Below are positions 19,263 through 32,516 of a DNA stretch of 64,000 nucleotides, one piece after another. The notes beneath the pieces were generated by a model, which was not told where the DNA came from, did no database searches, and was given only the letters and a program-made list of their open reading frames with translations. The translations under genes were made by a program, and so were the position numbers. This DNA comes from Sporosarcina thermotolerans (GTDB lineage Bacteria > Bacillota > Bacilli > Bacillales_A > Planococcaceae), in NCBI RefSeq assembly GCF_030067815.1, contig NZ_CP125968.1, forward strand, positions 1,294,001 through 1,358,000, in the 5' to 3' direction. The first letter of the stretch is position 1, and every line of letters starts with the position of its first letter.

Positions 19263-20342
19263 AAATATTTCTTCGCGAAGCTCATTGCTCAGCTCATGTC
19301 CGTGCCTGCGTTGATTGGAGACGATTAAGCGATCGAGATGCTCAAGTTGTTCATCATAATTCAACAATGCGGACAGCACATGCAGGAGGTGGTATGCGGA
19401 AAATTCCTCTTCTTCCTTTGTAAGGGCAATTTCTTTTGCAAAAATGTCCATCACTTCTTGACGCTGTATATAGTCCTCGTTTAAGCTCTCTGTCAATTTC
19501 CCGGATTTTAACTTACCTACAAATTTCAAATGGATTTGCTCATGATACGTTAGTAGGGAATCGAGTCGTTCCTGTATCATCATTCGGAAATGCTCTGGAA
19601 GGTTCAGCAATTCATTTTCAAATTTATGAAGTCGGAAAAGTACTTCGTGACTGCTCTCTGAAGCGGCAATCATTTGTCTGTAAATGACAAGTTTTCGAGC
19701 TTTCACCATCGTATTTCTCTTAAAATAGCTTCGTTCCTCTTTGAATAAAGTATAAAGCTGATTAACGTTTGTAAGGCGCTCCTTCAACTTATCCAAAGAT
19801 TTCTTAGTCGCAACATGCTCGGAAGCCTGCCTCCCTGCAAGACGGATCCATCGGATAATTTCGTCTTGTGCCTGATGAATCGCCTGGAATAATTTCGTTT
19901 CGTATTTGGGAGGCATGAAAAGCAAGTTTACGATAAATGCTGATAGGACTCCGATGACGATTGTTACAAATCGAAGGGTTGCAAAAGAGAGGAAAGCATC
20001 TCCTTTGATCTCCATAATTGCAATCATCGTCACAAGCGCAAGTGAAACTGATTTTTCGAGCCCTAATTTTAACATCACCAATATAATGATGACAGCGGCA
20101 AAACCGACAGTCACGATTTGATGTCCAAACACTAATACAAAAATGACTGCTGTAATCGCTCCGATAAGATTACCTTGTATTTGCTCTACTATCGTCAAAT
20201 AAGAACGATAAATGGTAGGCTGAATCGCGAAGATGGCCGCAATCCCAGCGAAAACAGGATTCGGTAAACTCAGTACATCTGCGATAAACAATGCAAAAAC
20301 GATTGCAATACCCGTTTTAAAGATGCGGGCACCAAGTTTCAT
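19260..20342 (-). CDS. ygaE: FUSC/aromatic acid exporter family membrane protein
   Basis: The 360-residue protein has about six N-terminal helices (to about residue 145) followed by a long soluble helical C-terminal half containing LKERLTNVNQLYTLFKEE. This is the layout of the ArAE_1/FUSC family to which B. subtilis YgaE belongs. These proteins are proposed exporters of aromatic acids; the substrate is unproven. Its order before gsaB on the same strand matches B. subtilis. Confidence 0.85.
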   Translation of the reverse strand: MKLGARIFKTGIAIVFALFIADVLSLPNPVFAGIAAIFAIQPTIYRSYLTIVEQIQGNLIGAITAVIFVLVFGHQIVTVGFAAVIIILVMLKLGLEKSVSLALVTMIAIMEIKGDAFLSFATLRFVTIVIGVLSAFIVNLLFMPPKYETKLFQAIHQAQDEIIRWIRLAGRQASEHVATKKSLDKLKERLTNVNQLYTLFKEERSYFKRNTMVKARKLVIYRQMIAASESSHEVLFRLHKFENELLNLPEHFRMMIQERLDSLLTYHEQIHLKFVGKLKSGKLTESLNEDYIQRQEVMDIFAKEIALTKEEEEFSAYHLLHVLSALLNYDEQLEHLDRLIVSNQRRHGHELSNELREEIF

Positions 20343-20415
20343 GGGATTATCCTTTCTTATAGAAAAATAATATGTTACACATTTCCCGCGACTTTACCTT
20401 AACTGTTCAAATTGG

Positions 20416-21720
20416 TCAACTGTTTAATAGACGTTTGAGCTCTTTAAAAGATTCATCAACCGCATCTAATGTATGATTCACGTCATCCTCATTATGCGCG
20501 ATTGTTAGAAACCAAGCTTCATATTTTGAAGGGGCAAGATTTATGCCTTTTTCCAACATCAATTTGAAAAACTTACCGAAGATTTCACCATCCGTCTGTT
20601 CAGCCTGCTCATAATTTTCTACTTTCACATCTGTGAAGAACAATGTTAATGCGCCACCAAGACGGTTAATCGTCATTGTGATGCCGTGTTTTTCTGCGGA
20701 TTGAAGGATACCTTCCTCGAGCAATCCACCTAAACGGTCCATCTCTTCATAAATGCCGGGTTGCTGCAATACTTCCAAGCAAGCAATACCTGATAGCATA
20801 GAAGCAGGGTTACCGGCCATTGTTCCGGCTTGGTACGCAGGGCCGAGCGGGGCAACTGTATCCATAATTTCTTTTCTTCCGCCGTAAGCCCCAATTGGTA
20901 AACCGCCGCCGATAATTTTTCCGAATGCAGTTAAATCGGGAGTCGTGCCTAACATTGTTTGAGCAGCGCCATAGTGGAAACGGAAAGCGGTAATCACTTC
21001 ATCATAAATAATGAGCGCACCTTTTTCATTTGCGATTTCATGGACCAATTCAAGGAATCCTTCATTTGGTTCGACGATACCGAAATTACCGACAATCGGC
21101 TCGACTAAAATACAAGCCAATTGGTCACCCCATTTATCCATAGCCTGTTTGTAACCTTCTGGATCATTAAATGGGATTGTAATCACTTCTTGTGCAATAG
21201 ATGCTGGAACACCTGCTGAATCGGGAGTCCCGAGTGTAGCGGGACCTGAACCGGCCGCTACTAAAACAAGATCCGAATGCCCATGGTAGCAACCTGCAAA
21301 CTTCATCACCTTTGTTCTATTAGTATAAGCTCTCGCAACACGGATTGTCGTCATGACCGCTTCGGTCCCTGAATTGACGAAGCGTACTTTGTCCATAGTA
21401 GGGATTGCTTCCTTAAGCATTTTTGCGAATTTCACTTCATGTGGTGTCGGTGTTCCATATAGAACCCCTGTAGTAGCAGCTTTTGTAATGGCTTCTGTGA
21501 TATGGGGATGAGCGTGTCCCGTAATGATCGGTCCATAAGCCCCCAAATAATCGATATATTTATTGCCATCGACATCCCAAAAATAGGCACCTTGTGCACG
21601 CTCCATAACTGTAGGTGCTCCACCACCAACTGCTTTATAGCTACGGGAAGGGCTGTTTACCCCTCCTACGATATGTTCGCAAGCTTCTTGATAGATTTGT
21701 TCTGACTTCGTTCTTTTCAT
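20416..21720 (-). CDS. gsaB: Glutamate-1-semialdehyde 2,1-aminomutase
   Basis: The 434-residue class III aminotransferase converts glutamate-1-semialdehyde to 5-aminolevulinate, the haem precursor. Seen motifs are the N-terminal [26 protein letters not shown], the cofactor aspartate in [11 protein letters not shown], and the PLP lysine in [18 protein letters not shown]. In B. subtilis this position holds gsaB (hemL2), a second copy beside the main hemL, and the neighbours here are the same. A CGGAGG site precedes the ATG. Confidence 0.93.
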   Translation of the reverse strand: MKRTKSEQIYQEACEHIVGGVNSPSRSYKAVGGGAPTVMERAQGAYFWDVDGNKYIDYLGAYGPIITGHAHPHITEAITKAATTGVLYGTPTPHEVKFAKMLKEAIPTMDKVRFVNSGTEAVMTTIRVARAYTNRTKVMKFAGCYHGHSDLVLVAAGSGPATLGTPDSAGVPASIAQEVITIPFNDPEGYKQAMDKWGDQLACILVEPIVGNFGIVEPNEGFLELVHEIANEKGALIIYDEVITAFRFHYGAAQTMLGTTPDLTAFGKIIGGGLPIGAYGGRKEIMDTVAPLGPAYQAGTMAGNPASMLSGIACLEVLQQPGIYEEMDRLGGLLEEGILQSAEKHGITMTINRLGGALTLFFTDVKVENYEQAEQTDGEIFGKFFKLMLEKGINLAPSKYEAWFLTIAHNEDDVNHTLDAVDESFKELKRLLNS

Positions 21721-21847
21721 TTACAATTCCTCCGTTCAAATCACGTACATTTCCTATTTTAAACAAAATAACGCCGATACGCCAAAGAAATTGAAACCGG
21801 GCCGGCAGTCCGGTACGATGTAGTAAAGTAATAGGGAGGGATTGTAC

Positions 21848-22324
21848 ATGGAAAAGTTAGAAGGGTTGCAAGCACCACAATTCACATTACCAAATGAAAA
21901 AGGCGAAAAAGTTTCTTTAAGTGATTTCGAAGGGAAGAAATATGTAATTCTTTATTTCTATCCGAAAGACGCCACACCAGGTTGTACAACACAGGCATGT
22001 GATTTTAGAGATGCTTATCAAGACTTCAGCAATTTGAATGCGGTCATATTGGGAGTGAGTCCTGATAATGAAGCATCTCATCAGCGATTCATCGAAAAAC
22101 AAGGTCTTCCGTTTTCCTTATTAGTCGATGAAAAGCATGAAGTGGCGGAGAAATACGGCGTCTGGAAATTGAAGAAAATGTTCGGCAAAGAATACATGGG
22201 CATTGAGCGTTCTACTTTCCTGATCGATCCGACAGGTACAGTTGTCAAGGAATGGCGGAAAGTGAAAGTGGCGGGTCATATTGAAGAAGCGTTTGCAACT
22301 TTGGAACAGTTGACGAAAGCATAA
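21848..22324 (+). CDS. bcp: Thiol peroxidase, peroxiredoxin Q/BCP
   Basis: The 158-residue thioredoxin-fold peroxidase has the active-site segment ATPGCTTQACDFRD, in which the peroxidatic Cys and the resolving Cys are five residues apart, the atypical two-cysteine BCP arrangement. It detoxifies peroxides using thioredoxin. The ATG at 21848 lies 8 bases after GGGAGGG; a TTG six bases earlier was rejected. It is close to perR as in B. subtilis (ygaF), but I see no PerR box in front of it. Confidence 0.92.
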   Translation: MEKLEGLQAPQFTLPNEKGEKVSLSDFEGKKYVILYFYPKDATPGCTTQACDFRDAYQDFSNLNAVILGVSPDNEASHQRFIEKQGLPFSLLVDEKHEVAEKYGVWKLKKMFGKEYMGIERSTFLIDPTGTVVKEWRKVKVAGHIEEAFATLEQLTKA

Positions 22325-22343
22325 GGAAATGGCGGTGGGAATG

Positions 22344-23288
22344 ATGAATGTATTATTCACTTTTAAAATTAAAGATGAGCAACTAAAAAACTTGCAGTCA
22401 AGGTTTCCGGAAGTTCATTTTGAATATAATAAAGAACTCGATGAATCCCCAATTGATAAATTCGAAGTAATTGTTACATACGGGGAGGATATCAATACTA
22501 GTGTGCTTGAGAAGGCGACATCCCTTAAATGGTTAATGGTAGCTTCAGCTGGAGTGGAAAAGATGCCTCTATCTGAAATTGCTGAGAGAGGAATTGTCAT
22601 CAGTAACGTCCGTGGGATTCATAAAACCCCTATGGCTGAATCAGTGATCGGGCATATTTTATCACTAACAAGAGCTTTACCTTCATTATATGACCAGCAA
22701 AAGAGGAAAGAATGGAATACAAGAGTCAAACAGACAGAGTTGCGGGGATCAACAGCAATCATCCTTGGTCCAGGTGCGATAGGTTCGGAAATCGGACGCC
22801 TGCTCCAAGCATTCGGTGTACGGACAATCGGTTGCAACCAGTCTGGCAGACCAGCAGAAAGCATGGATGAAACAATTCAGTTCGATAATCTTATAGATAG
22901 ATTACCGGACGCCGATTATGTCATCTCAATTTTACCAAGCACTGCAGAAACAAAAGGCCTATTAGATGAAAGGTATTTCAAGGCGATGAAACCGACAGCA
23001 ACATTCATGAATTTTGGAAGAGGAGATTTGGTGAAGGAGTCAATTTTAGTTGACGCGTTGAAAAATGGCGAAATAGGTCATGCCGTTTTAGACGTTTTTG
23101 AAAAAGAGCCTATATTAGTTGATAGCGAACTCTGGAATTTATCGAATGTGTCGATTTCCCCGCATGTATCCAGCCATTCCGGGAAGTATATTGAAAGAGC
23201 ATTGGAATTTTTTATAGAAAACCTGGAGAAGTGGCAAAACGGTGATGGAGAGTTAGTAAATTTAGTCGACCCGAAAAAAGGGTATTAA
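22344..23288 (+). CDS. D-isomer-specific 2-hydroxyacid dehydrogenase family protein
   Basis: The protein of about 314 residues has the substrate-domain segment SAGVEKMPL, the Rossmann motif GPGAIGSEIGR (an alanine-containing GxGxIG), and the catalytic triad pattern with Arg in NFGRGDLV, Glu in DVFEKEPI and His in SPHVSSHSGK. Such enzymes reduce 2-keto acids or act as phosphoglycerate dehydrogenase relatives. The start is uncertain: ATGs at 22329, 22341 and 22344 are all possible, and the site GGTGGGA suits the later ones. It is inserted between bcp and perR relative to B. subtilis. Confidence 0.85.
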   Translation: MNVLFTFKIKDEQLKNLQSRFPEVHFEYNKELDESPIDKFEVIVTYGEDINTSVLEKATSLKWLMVASAGVEKMPLSEIAERGIVISNVRGIHKTPMAESVIGHILSLTRALPSLYDQQKRKEWNTRVKQTELRGSTAIILGPGAIGSEIGRLLQAFGVRTIGCNQSGRPAESMDETIQFDNLIDRLPDADYVISILPSTAETKGLLDERYFKAMKPTATFMNFGRGDLVKESILVDALKNGEIGHAVLDVFEKEPILVDSELWNLSNVSISPHVSSHSGKYIERALEFFIENLEKWQNGDGELVNLVDPKKGY

Positions 23289-23332
23289 AGTGAGAAAATG
23301 ATCACTTTAGTTGAAAGTGCGCATTGTATTTA

Positions 23333-23379
23333 TTGACAAAACAGCATCTTCTTCAGTAAACTAATTATAATGATTATAA
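23333..23379 (+). promoter_or_regulatory. perR promoter with a perfect PerR box
   Basis: TTGACA (23333-23338) is followed after 18 bases by TAAACT (23357-23362). Directly downstream, TTATAATGATTATAA (23365-23379) matches the PerR consensus at every position and would overlap the transcription start. This predicts autorepression of perR, relieved by peroxide. Confidence 0.9.
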
Positions 23380-23411
23380 ATAAGTAATCTTTATGGATTG
23401 GAGTGTTGGCG

Positions 23412-23837
23412 ATGTCTGAAGTATTCTTGAAAGACGCGCTTGTCACATTGAAGGAAAGTGGTGTTCGGATTACACCACAAAGGCATGCTATTTTAGAATT
23501 TCTTATTTCTTCTGAGACGCATCCTACAGCAGATGAAATATATAAAGCACTTGAAGCTGATTTCCCGAATATGAGTGTCGCGACTGTTTATAATAATCTA
23601 CGGGTTTTCCGTAATGCAGGGCTTGTTAAGGAACTTACTTACGGTGATTCATCAAGCCGTTTCGATTTTGTAACACATGATCATTACCATATCATTTGTG
23701 ACGTCTGCGGACGAATCGTCGATTTTCATCATCCTGGCTTGGAGGAAGTTGAACACCTTGCTTCCCATGTTACAGGATTCAAAGTGAATTCCCACCGACT
23801 CGAAGTATATGGTACATGTCCTGAATGTGCATCTTAA
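23412..23837 (+). CDS. perR: Peroxide-sensing repressor PerR (Fur family)
   Basis: The 141-residue protein closely follows B. subtilis Per[16 protein letters not shown], the recognition helix [15 protein letters not shown], and the regulatory metal-site residues in [20 protein letters not shown]. Two CxxC pairs (CDVC and CPEC) form the structural zinc site. With Fe(II) bound, peroxide oxidises a metal-site histidine and releases DNA. The ATG at 23412 follows GGAGTG. Its own perfect box is upstream, and the pfeT gene at 2.5 kb has a related box. Confidence 0.95.
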   Translation: MSEVFLKDALVTLKESGVRITPQRHAILEFLISSETHPTADEIYKALEADFPNMSVATVYNNLRVFRNAGLVKELTYGDSSSRFDFVTHDHYHIICDVCGRIVDFHHPGLEEVEHLASHVTGFKVNSHRLEVYGTCPECAS

Positions 23838-23860
23838 CTGTACAGTGGATATAAAAACAG

Positions 23861-23900
23861 AAAAACCGGTTCCGATATTGTCGGGGAACCGGTTTTTTTT
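23861..23900. terminator. Terminator between perR and ygzB
   Basis: AAAAACCGGTTCC pairs with GGAACCGGTTTTT around an 11-base loop and is followed by more T residues. It suits both convergent genes. Confidence 0.92.
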
Positions 23901-24267
23901 ATTTGTTTACTGAATTCTTGTTTTTAGTTGGGCGGTTATAAGATTCGTCAAATTCCTTACCTTCCAGCGAAGGATCCAAAGTTAATGGTTCTCTACAATG
24001 TCCGCACATATCAACTCTACCAAGCATTTTAGTTGCCTTGCCGCAATTCGGACAAATGATTTGAACGGCCCTCGTTGACAAAGTACCGATCCAAGCGTAA
24101 ACAATTGTACTGCCGATAATAGAAAGAAGTCCAAGAACCATGAAAATCAGCATGATGATTTCATTCTGTCTGAAGAAAATCCCGAGGTACATTATGATAA
24201 CCCCAAGGAAAATTAGGGATAGCGCAAATGAACGGATTCGGTTTATTTTATTCTTATAAGGTTTCAA
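23899..24267 (-). CDS. ygzB: YgzB family membrane zinc-ribbon protein (UPF0295)
   Basis: The 122-residue protein has two N-terminal membrane helices (about 12-30 and 38-62) and a C-terminal zinc ribbon, CPNCGK and CGHC. It is the conserved neighbour of perR and ygxA in Bacillales. Function is unknown. Confidence 0.88.
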   Translation of the reverse strand: MKPYKNKINRIRSFALSLIFLGVIIMYLGIFFRQNEIIMLIFMVLGLLSIIGSTIVYAWIGTLSTRAVQIICPNCGKATKMLGRVDMCGHCREPLTLDPSLEGKEFDESYNRPTKNKNSVNK

Positions 24268-24426
24268 TCGTAATCCTCCTTAAGTGTAGATATTATTAAC
24301 TGAAACGTATAAAGTAAGAAACGCAAAACGTTCCTCAATCAATATAGCATAAAATCGATATACATCATATTTTGTTGAAGGGTTTTGTGGAAGTACTGTC
24401 GAAGAAATAGGTGTGGAGGTGTCAAT

Positions 24427-25293
24427 ATGGAACAAGTTCTTAGACCAATTTATCAGGAACGCGCAAGCTCACCCGAAACATTAGGTGTTATTCTTGTTGA
24501 AAAAAGAGGCAGGGGGGATCCGATAACAGACACATTTGATGAAATCATGTTAATCATAACTTCGAATGAAGAAACTCCTATATATACAAAACACTATTCA
24601 GATGGAAGCGGAAAAGCGGCAATGCATGTTATCAGTGAAAAGCAACTGAGGAAATGGCTTCTATTAGGGACGAGACGAAAAGTGGTCGACTGGCTTTTCT
24701 ACGGAAAAATCTTCTTTGACCGCAATGAGTTTGTAGAAGGGTTGAAAAAAGAGTTAAGGGAGTATCCGTTTTATGGACGGAAATTGAAAATGGGGATTGA
24801 GCTTTCACGGTTAGTCAGGGTCTATATGGAAGGGAAAATGTTTTTCGAACAACTGAACTATATGGATGCTTATCATTATGCAATCCAATCTCTTCATCAT
24901 CTCGCGAGACTGACTGTGATTGAAAAGGGTTATGCACCCGAGGTCACCGTATGGACCCAAGTGAAAAAGATTGATCCTGCAATTTATAAACTATATGAGG
25001 AACTAATCATGAGTGAGGAACCTATTGAGAAGAGACTTGAACTCCTTTTCCTTGCAAGTGAATTCTTTATTCATAATCGGACACTGGATGGTGCGCGACA
25101 TATTATGGATGTCATGTCGGAGAAGGAAACATGGACCATACAGGAACTTCACGAACACGAGGAGTTACGTATGTATTCGATTAATCTTGAAGTGTTGATT
25201 GAATTTTTGATTGAAAAAGGGTTTATTAAGATAGTGGAAAGTGATTCGAAAAATGAGTATGTCTTCCATAGAGATTACAGTGTAGGGTACTAA
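24427..25293 (+). CDS. ygxA: Nucleotidyltransferase-like protein YgxA
   Basis: The 288-residue protein starts MEQVLRPIYQERASSPETLG at an ATG 5 bases from GGAGGTG. An N-terminal nucleotidyltransferase-like domain (DEIMLIITSNE; the usual catalytic motif is degenerate) is followed by a helical region and a C-terminal winged-helix-like part. It sits directly upstream of the rRNA operon exactly as in B. subtilis. Function is unknown. Confidence 0.85.
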   Translation: MEQVLRPIYQERASSPETLGVILVEKRGRGDPITDTFDEIMLIITSNEETPIYTKHYSDGSGKAAMHVISEKQLRKWLLLGTRRKVVDWLFYGKIFFDRNEFVEGLKKELREYPFYGRKLKMGIELSRLVRVYMEGKMFFEQLNYMDAYHYAIQSLHHLARLTVIEKGYAPEVTVWTQVKKIDPAIYKLYEELIMSEEPIEKRLELLFLASEFFIHNRTLDGARHIMDVMSEKETWTIQELHEHEELRMYSINLEVLIEFLIEKGFIKIVESDSKNEYVFHRDYSVGY

Positions 25294-25337
25294 TCAATGG
25301 CTGAGGACGATTTATTCGTCCTTTTGCATTTTTGATG

Positions 25338-25367
25338 TTGACATACGAAATCAGCCCATGCTATTAT
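25338..25367 (+). promoter_or_regulatory. rRNA operon promoter P1
   Basis: TTGACA at 25338-25343 and TATTAT at 25362-25367 are separated by 18 bases, about 260 bases before the 16S gene. Confidence 0.8.
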
Positions 25368-25436
25368 AGTAATCGTCGCTGAGGGAGTTAGTTACCAAGC
25401 TTCGAAAAGGCTTGAAAAACTATTTTAAAAAAGTGT

Positions 25437-25465
25437 TTGACACTCTAACCACAGCGTGATATTAT
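25437..25465 (+). promoter_or_regulatory. rRNA operon promoter P2
   Basis: TTGACA at 25437-25442 and TATTAT at 25460-25465 have the optimal 17-base spacing. Tandem P1/P2 promoters are usual for Bacillus rRNA operons. Confidence 0.85.
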
Positions 25466-25502
25466 ATAAGAGTTGCTTCTAACGGAGCTGCAAACAAATG
25501 AA

Positions 25503-25531
25503 CCTTGAAAACTGAACAGCAAAACGTTAAC
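25503..25531 (+). other. 5' arm of the 16S precursor processing stem
   Basis: Bases 25503-25531 are complementary to 27215-27242 with one unpaired base (core AAAACGTTAAC with GTTAACGTTTT, outer CCTT with AAGG). This brackets the whole 16S gene and is the expected RNase III substrate of the rRNA precursor. Confidence 0.8.
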
Positions 25532-25626
25532 AAATAAAGTTCTGAAGCCGACCCTGTCGGTGAAAAGAACAAAACGAATCTTCGGATTCGAAGTCAGCAA
25601 GAAACTCGAGCTATTCGAATTTCTCT

Positions 25627-27182
<1,556 letters not shown>

Positions 27183-27214
27183 ATAATTACGGAATATGAA
27201 CCTTGGGTTCATAC

Positions 27215-27242
27215 GTTAACGTTTTGCGTTCAGTTTTGAAGG
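27215..27242 (+). other. 3' arm of the 16S precursor processing stem
   Basis: This segment pairs with 25503-25531 across the 16S gene, as described there. Confidence 0.8.
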
Positions 27243-27279
27243 GTCATTTTAATTAATGAAACTTCATATATCCCGGAAG

Positions 27280-27356
<77 letters not shown>

Positions 27357-27366
27357 TTAATACTCC

Positions 27367-27442
27367 GGGGCCTTAGCTCAGCTGGGAGAGCGCCTGCCTT
27401 GCACGCAGGAGGTCAGCGGTTCGATCCCGCTAGGCTCCACCA
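27367..27442 (+). tRNA. tRNA-Ala (TGC)
   Basis: The 76-base cloverleaf has anticodon loop CTTGCAC and an encoded CCA. It follows tRNA-Ile by 10 bases. Confidence 0.97.
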
Positions 27443-27509
27443 ACTTTATATTAATAAAGTACATTGTTCATTGAAAACTGGATAAAACGACATTGAAGCA
27501 ACATAGAAA

Positions 27510-27619
27510 AGCCAAAGCAGCCATTTTAGGTGCGACAGGCATAAGACAGATTGGTGTAGCGGCGCTTTTTGCCGCGTAGCCAATATGGCTTATGACCCGA
27601 GCACCTGGCTGCTGAGGCT
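27510..27619 (-). repeat. Long structured hairpin in the 16S-23S spacer
   Basis: About 110 bases fold into one long arm: GCAGCCA/TGGCTGC, AGGTGC/GCACCT, CATAAG/CTTATG, ATTGG/CCAAT and an apical GCGGC/GCCGC. Read on the minus strand it contains CTCGGGTCATAAG and CTTATGCCTGTCGCA, which also occur in the element at 51440-51549. The stems differ between the copies but stay paired. Confidence 0.8.
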
Positions 27620-27762
27620 GGACAAAACATCAAGTAATCAACCGAGTCGATCACTTTTGTGATTGATTTATACTTTTTTAACGATTACCAACGTATATCG
27701 CTATACAATGGTAATCAACCAACGGTACTTAGACGCATTTAATGTGTCGAAAGCCGTATAAA

Positions 27763-30688
<2,926 letters not shown>

Positions 30689-30780
30689 TTAAGTTATAAA
30701 GTATGGTTGAACTTGTAGTAGCAACAATGTCTCTTTTATCCGGTTTTGAGCGAACAAAATAATTTATTTTGAAAAAACGC

Positions 30781-30808
30781 TTGAAGTTTTCACCAGATAT
30801 GGTATAAT
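30781..30808 (+). promoter_or_regulatory. Candidate internal promoter before 5S rRNA
   Basis: TTGAAG (30781-30786) and a perfect TATAAT (30803-30808) are 16 bases apart in the 23S-5S spacer. It could drive 5S and the long tRNA cluster separately from the main promoters. Confidence 0.5.
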
Positions 30809-30829
30809 AAATCTTGTCCTGTGAAAATA

Positions 30830-30946
30830 GTCCAGTGATGATGGCGAAGAGGTCACACCCGTTCCCATACCGAACACGGAAGTTAAGCTCTTCAGCGCTG
30901 ATGGTAGTAGGGGGCTTCCCCCTGTGAGAGTAAGACGTCGCTGGGC
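30830..30946 (+). rRNA. rrf: 5S ribosomal RNA
   Basis: The conserved core AAGAGGTCACACCCGTTCCC and GAACACGGAAGTTAAGCTC are present, and the ends GTCCAGTGA/TCGCTGGGC pair as helix I. Confidence 0.95.
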
Positions 30947-30998
30947 TGTTATTTCTAAAACGACATAACAAACTGTAAAACAATAGTTATCGTATTAT

Positions 30999-31073
30999 TC
31001 CGCAGTAGCTCAGTGGTAGAGCAATCGGCTGTTAACCGATCGGTCGTAGGTTCGAGTCCTACCTGCGGAGCCA
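30999..31073 (+). tRNA. tRNA-Asn (GTT)
   Basis: Acceptor TCCGCAG/CTGCGGA, anticodon loop CTGTTAA, encoded CCA. First tRNA after 5S, as in B. subtilis trnD. Confidence 0.96.
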
Positions 31074-31076
31074 ATT

Positions 31077-31167
31077 GGAGAGCTGTCCGAGTGGCCGAAG
31101 GAGCACGATTGGAAATCGTGTATACGCTAACCGCGTATCAAGGGTTCAAATCCCTTGCTCTCCGCCA
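31077..31167 (+). tRNA. tRNA-Ser (GGA)
   Basis: The 91-base gene has a long variable arm (TATACGC/GCGTATC), anticodon loop with GGA and an encoded CCA. Confidence 0.96.
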
Positions 31168-31185
31168 GTTTTAAATTCTAAATAT

Positions 31186-31260
31186 GGCCCCTTGGTCAAG
31201 CGGTTAAGACACCGCCCTTTCACGGCGGTAACACGGGTTCGAATCCCGTAGGGGTCACCA
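31186..31260 (+). tRNA. tRNA-Glu (TTC)
   Basis: Acceptor GGCCCCT/AGGGGTC, anticodon loop CTTTCAC, encoded CCA. Confidence 0.96.
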
Positions 31261-31298
31261 TTTTTACTAACAGCCTTTTCAATTAGTTTGCAGCTCTC

Positions 31299-31423
31299 GT
31301 TAAAATTGGGAGAAGCAAGCAGGACAAGGAAGCGATTGAGAGAGGGAAGGAGCGTACAACAGTACGTGACTGACTGAACGAATGAAGCTGACGCAGTAAT
31401 GCGAAGCTTATCGCAATTTTAAC
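31299..31423 (+). repeat. Inverted-repeat element between tRNA-Glu and tRNA-Val
   Basis: A perfect 10-bp terminal inverted repeat, GTTAAAATTG (31299-31308) and CAATTTTAAC (31414-31423), bounds about 125 bases. The centre has GTAC-AACA-GTAC, so it can fold as one long arm. It makes this spacer far longer than its neighbours. Confidence 0.6.
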
Positions 31424-31425
31424 CT

Positions 31426-31501
31426 GGAGGATTAGCTCAGCTGGGAGAGCACCTGCCTTACAAGCAGGGGGTCGGCGGTTCGAACCCGTCATCCTCCACC
31501 A
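31426..31501 (+). tRNA. tRNA-Val (TAC)
   Basis: Acceptor GGAGGAT/ATCCTCC, anticodon loop CTTACAA, encoded CCA. Confidence 0.96.
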
Positions 31502-31548
31502 TAATTTATTAAACTGAAATTAGAACAAATTGATTCAATTATTATTAT

Positions 31549-31672
31549 CGCGGGGTGGAGCAAATCTCATCACGCAGAATGAGATTTGTGTAATTTCCTA
31601 AAAGGAAATTACAACTAAGTCCCAAAGCAAAACAACATGCGTAGGATTTAAATTTCCTATATCTAACACTAT
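31549..31672 (+). repeat. 124-bp unit headed by a truncated tRNA-fMet, copy 1
   Basis: It starts with the first 14 bases of tRNA-fMet (CGCGGGGTGGAGCA). The hairpin CAAATCTCAT/ATGAGATTTG with loop CACGCAGA follows, then AATTTCC/GGAAATT, then a spacer that also follows the intact tRNA-fMet. The length to the next CGCGGGG is exactly 124 bases. Confidence 0.8.
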
Positions 31673-31747
31673 CGCGGGGTGGAGCAGTGGCAGCTCGTCG
31701 GGCTCATAACCCGAAGGTCGCAGGTTCAAATCCTGCCTCCGCAACCA
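31673..31747 (+). tRNA. tRNA-fMet (CAT), copy 1
   Basis: The anticodon loop is CTCATAA. The C1:A72 mismatch at the end of the acceptor stem and the three G:C pairs above the anticodon loop mark an initiator tRNA. CCA is encoded. Confidence 0.96.
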
Positions 31748-31836
31748 ATTTACGTACTTTCCTAAAAGGATATTACAACTAAGTCTCAAAGCAAAACAAC
31801 ATGCGTAGGATTTAAATTTCCTACAACTAACATTAT

Positions 31837-31960
31837 CGCGGGGTGGAGCAAGTCGCATCACGCAGAATGCGATTTGTATAATTTCCTGAAAGGAAATTAT
31901 AGTTAAGTCCTAAAGCAAGACAGTAAGCGTAGGATATAAAAGTCTTACAACTAACATTAT
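31837..31960 (+). repeat. 124-bp unit headed by a truncated tRNA-fMet, copy 2
   Basis: Same layout as the unit at 31549, with hairpin CAAGTCGCAT/ATGCGATTTG. The next unit (31961-32084) is identical to it base for base. Relative to copy 1 a T-A pair has become G-C and an A-T pair G-U, so the stem is kept. Confidence 0.8.
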
Positions 31961-32084
31961 CGCGGGGTGGAGCAAGTCGCATCACGCAGAATGCGATTTG
32001 TATAATTTCCTGAAAGGAAATTATAGTTAAGTCCTAAAGCAAGACAGTAAGCGTAGGATATAAAAGTCTTACAACTAACATTAT
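31961..32084 (+). repeat. 124-bp unit headed by a truncated tRNA-fMet, copy 3
   Basis: Identical to 31837-31960, so a very recent tandem duplication. It ends at the second complete tRNA-fMet gene. Confidence 0.85.
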
Positions 32085-32160
<76 letters not shown>

Positions 32161-32161
32161 A

Positions 32162-32237
32162 GGTCCCGTGGTGTAGCGGTTAACATGCCTGCCTGTCACG
32201 CAGGAGATCGCCGGTTCGATCCCGGTCGGGACCGCCA
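32162..32237 (+). tRNA. tRNA-Asp (GTC)
   Basis: Acceptor GGTCCCG/CGGGACC, anticodon loop CTGTCAC, encoded CCA. Confidence 0.96.
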
Positions 32238-32244
32238 TTTATGT

Positions 32245-32320
32245 GGCTCAGTAGCTCAGTCGGTAGAGCAAAGGACTGAAAATCCTTGTGTCGGCGGTTC
32301 GATTCCGTCCTGAGCCACCA
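32245..32320 (+). tRNA. tRNA-Phe (GAA)
   Basis: Acceptor GGCTCAG/CTGAGCC, anticodon loop CTGAAAA, encoded CCA. Confidence 0.96.
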
Positions 32321-32338
32321 TTTTAATTTAATTATGTT

Positions 32339-32414
<76 letters not shown>

Positions 32415-32424
32415 TTTTTCCCTT

Positions 32425-32509
32425 GGTGGGGTAGCGAAGTGGCTAAACGCGGCGGACTGTAAATCCGCTCCCTCCGGGTTCGGCGGTTCGAATCCGTCCC
32501 CCACCACCA
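32425..32509 (+). tRNA. tRNA-Tyr (GTA)
   Basis: The 85-base gene has a long variable arm, anticodon loop CTGTAAA and an encoded CCA. Confidence 0.96.
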
Positions 32510-32516
32510 TTTACAT

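Noticed and set aside
31549..32084. Truncated tRNA-fMet heads as functional tRNAs
   Set aside because: Only 14 bases of tRNA remain; no anticodon or T arm is present.
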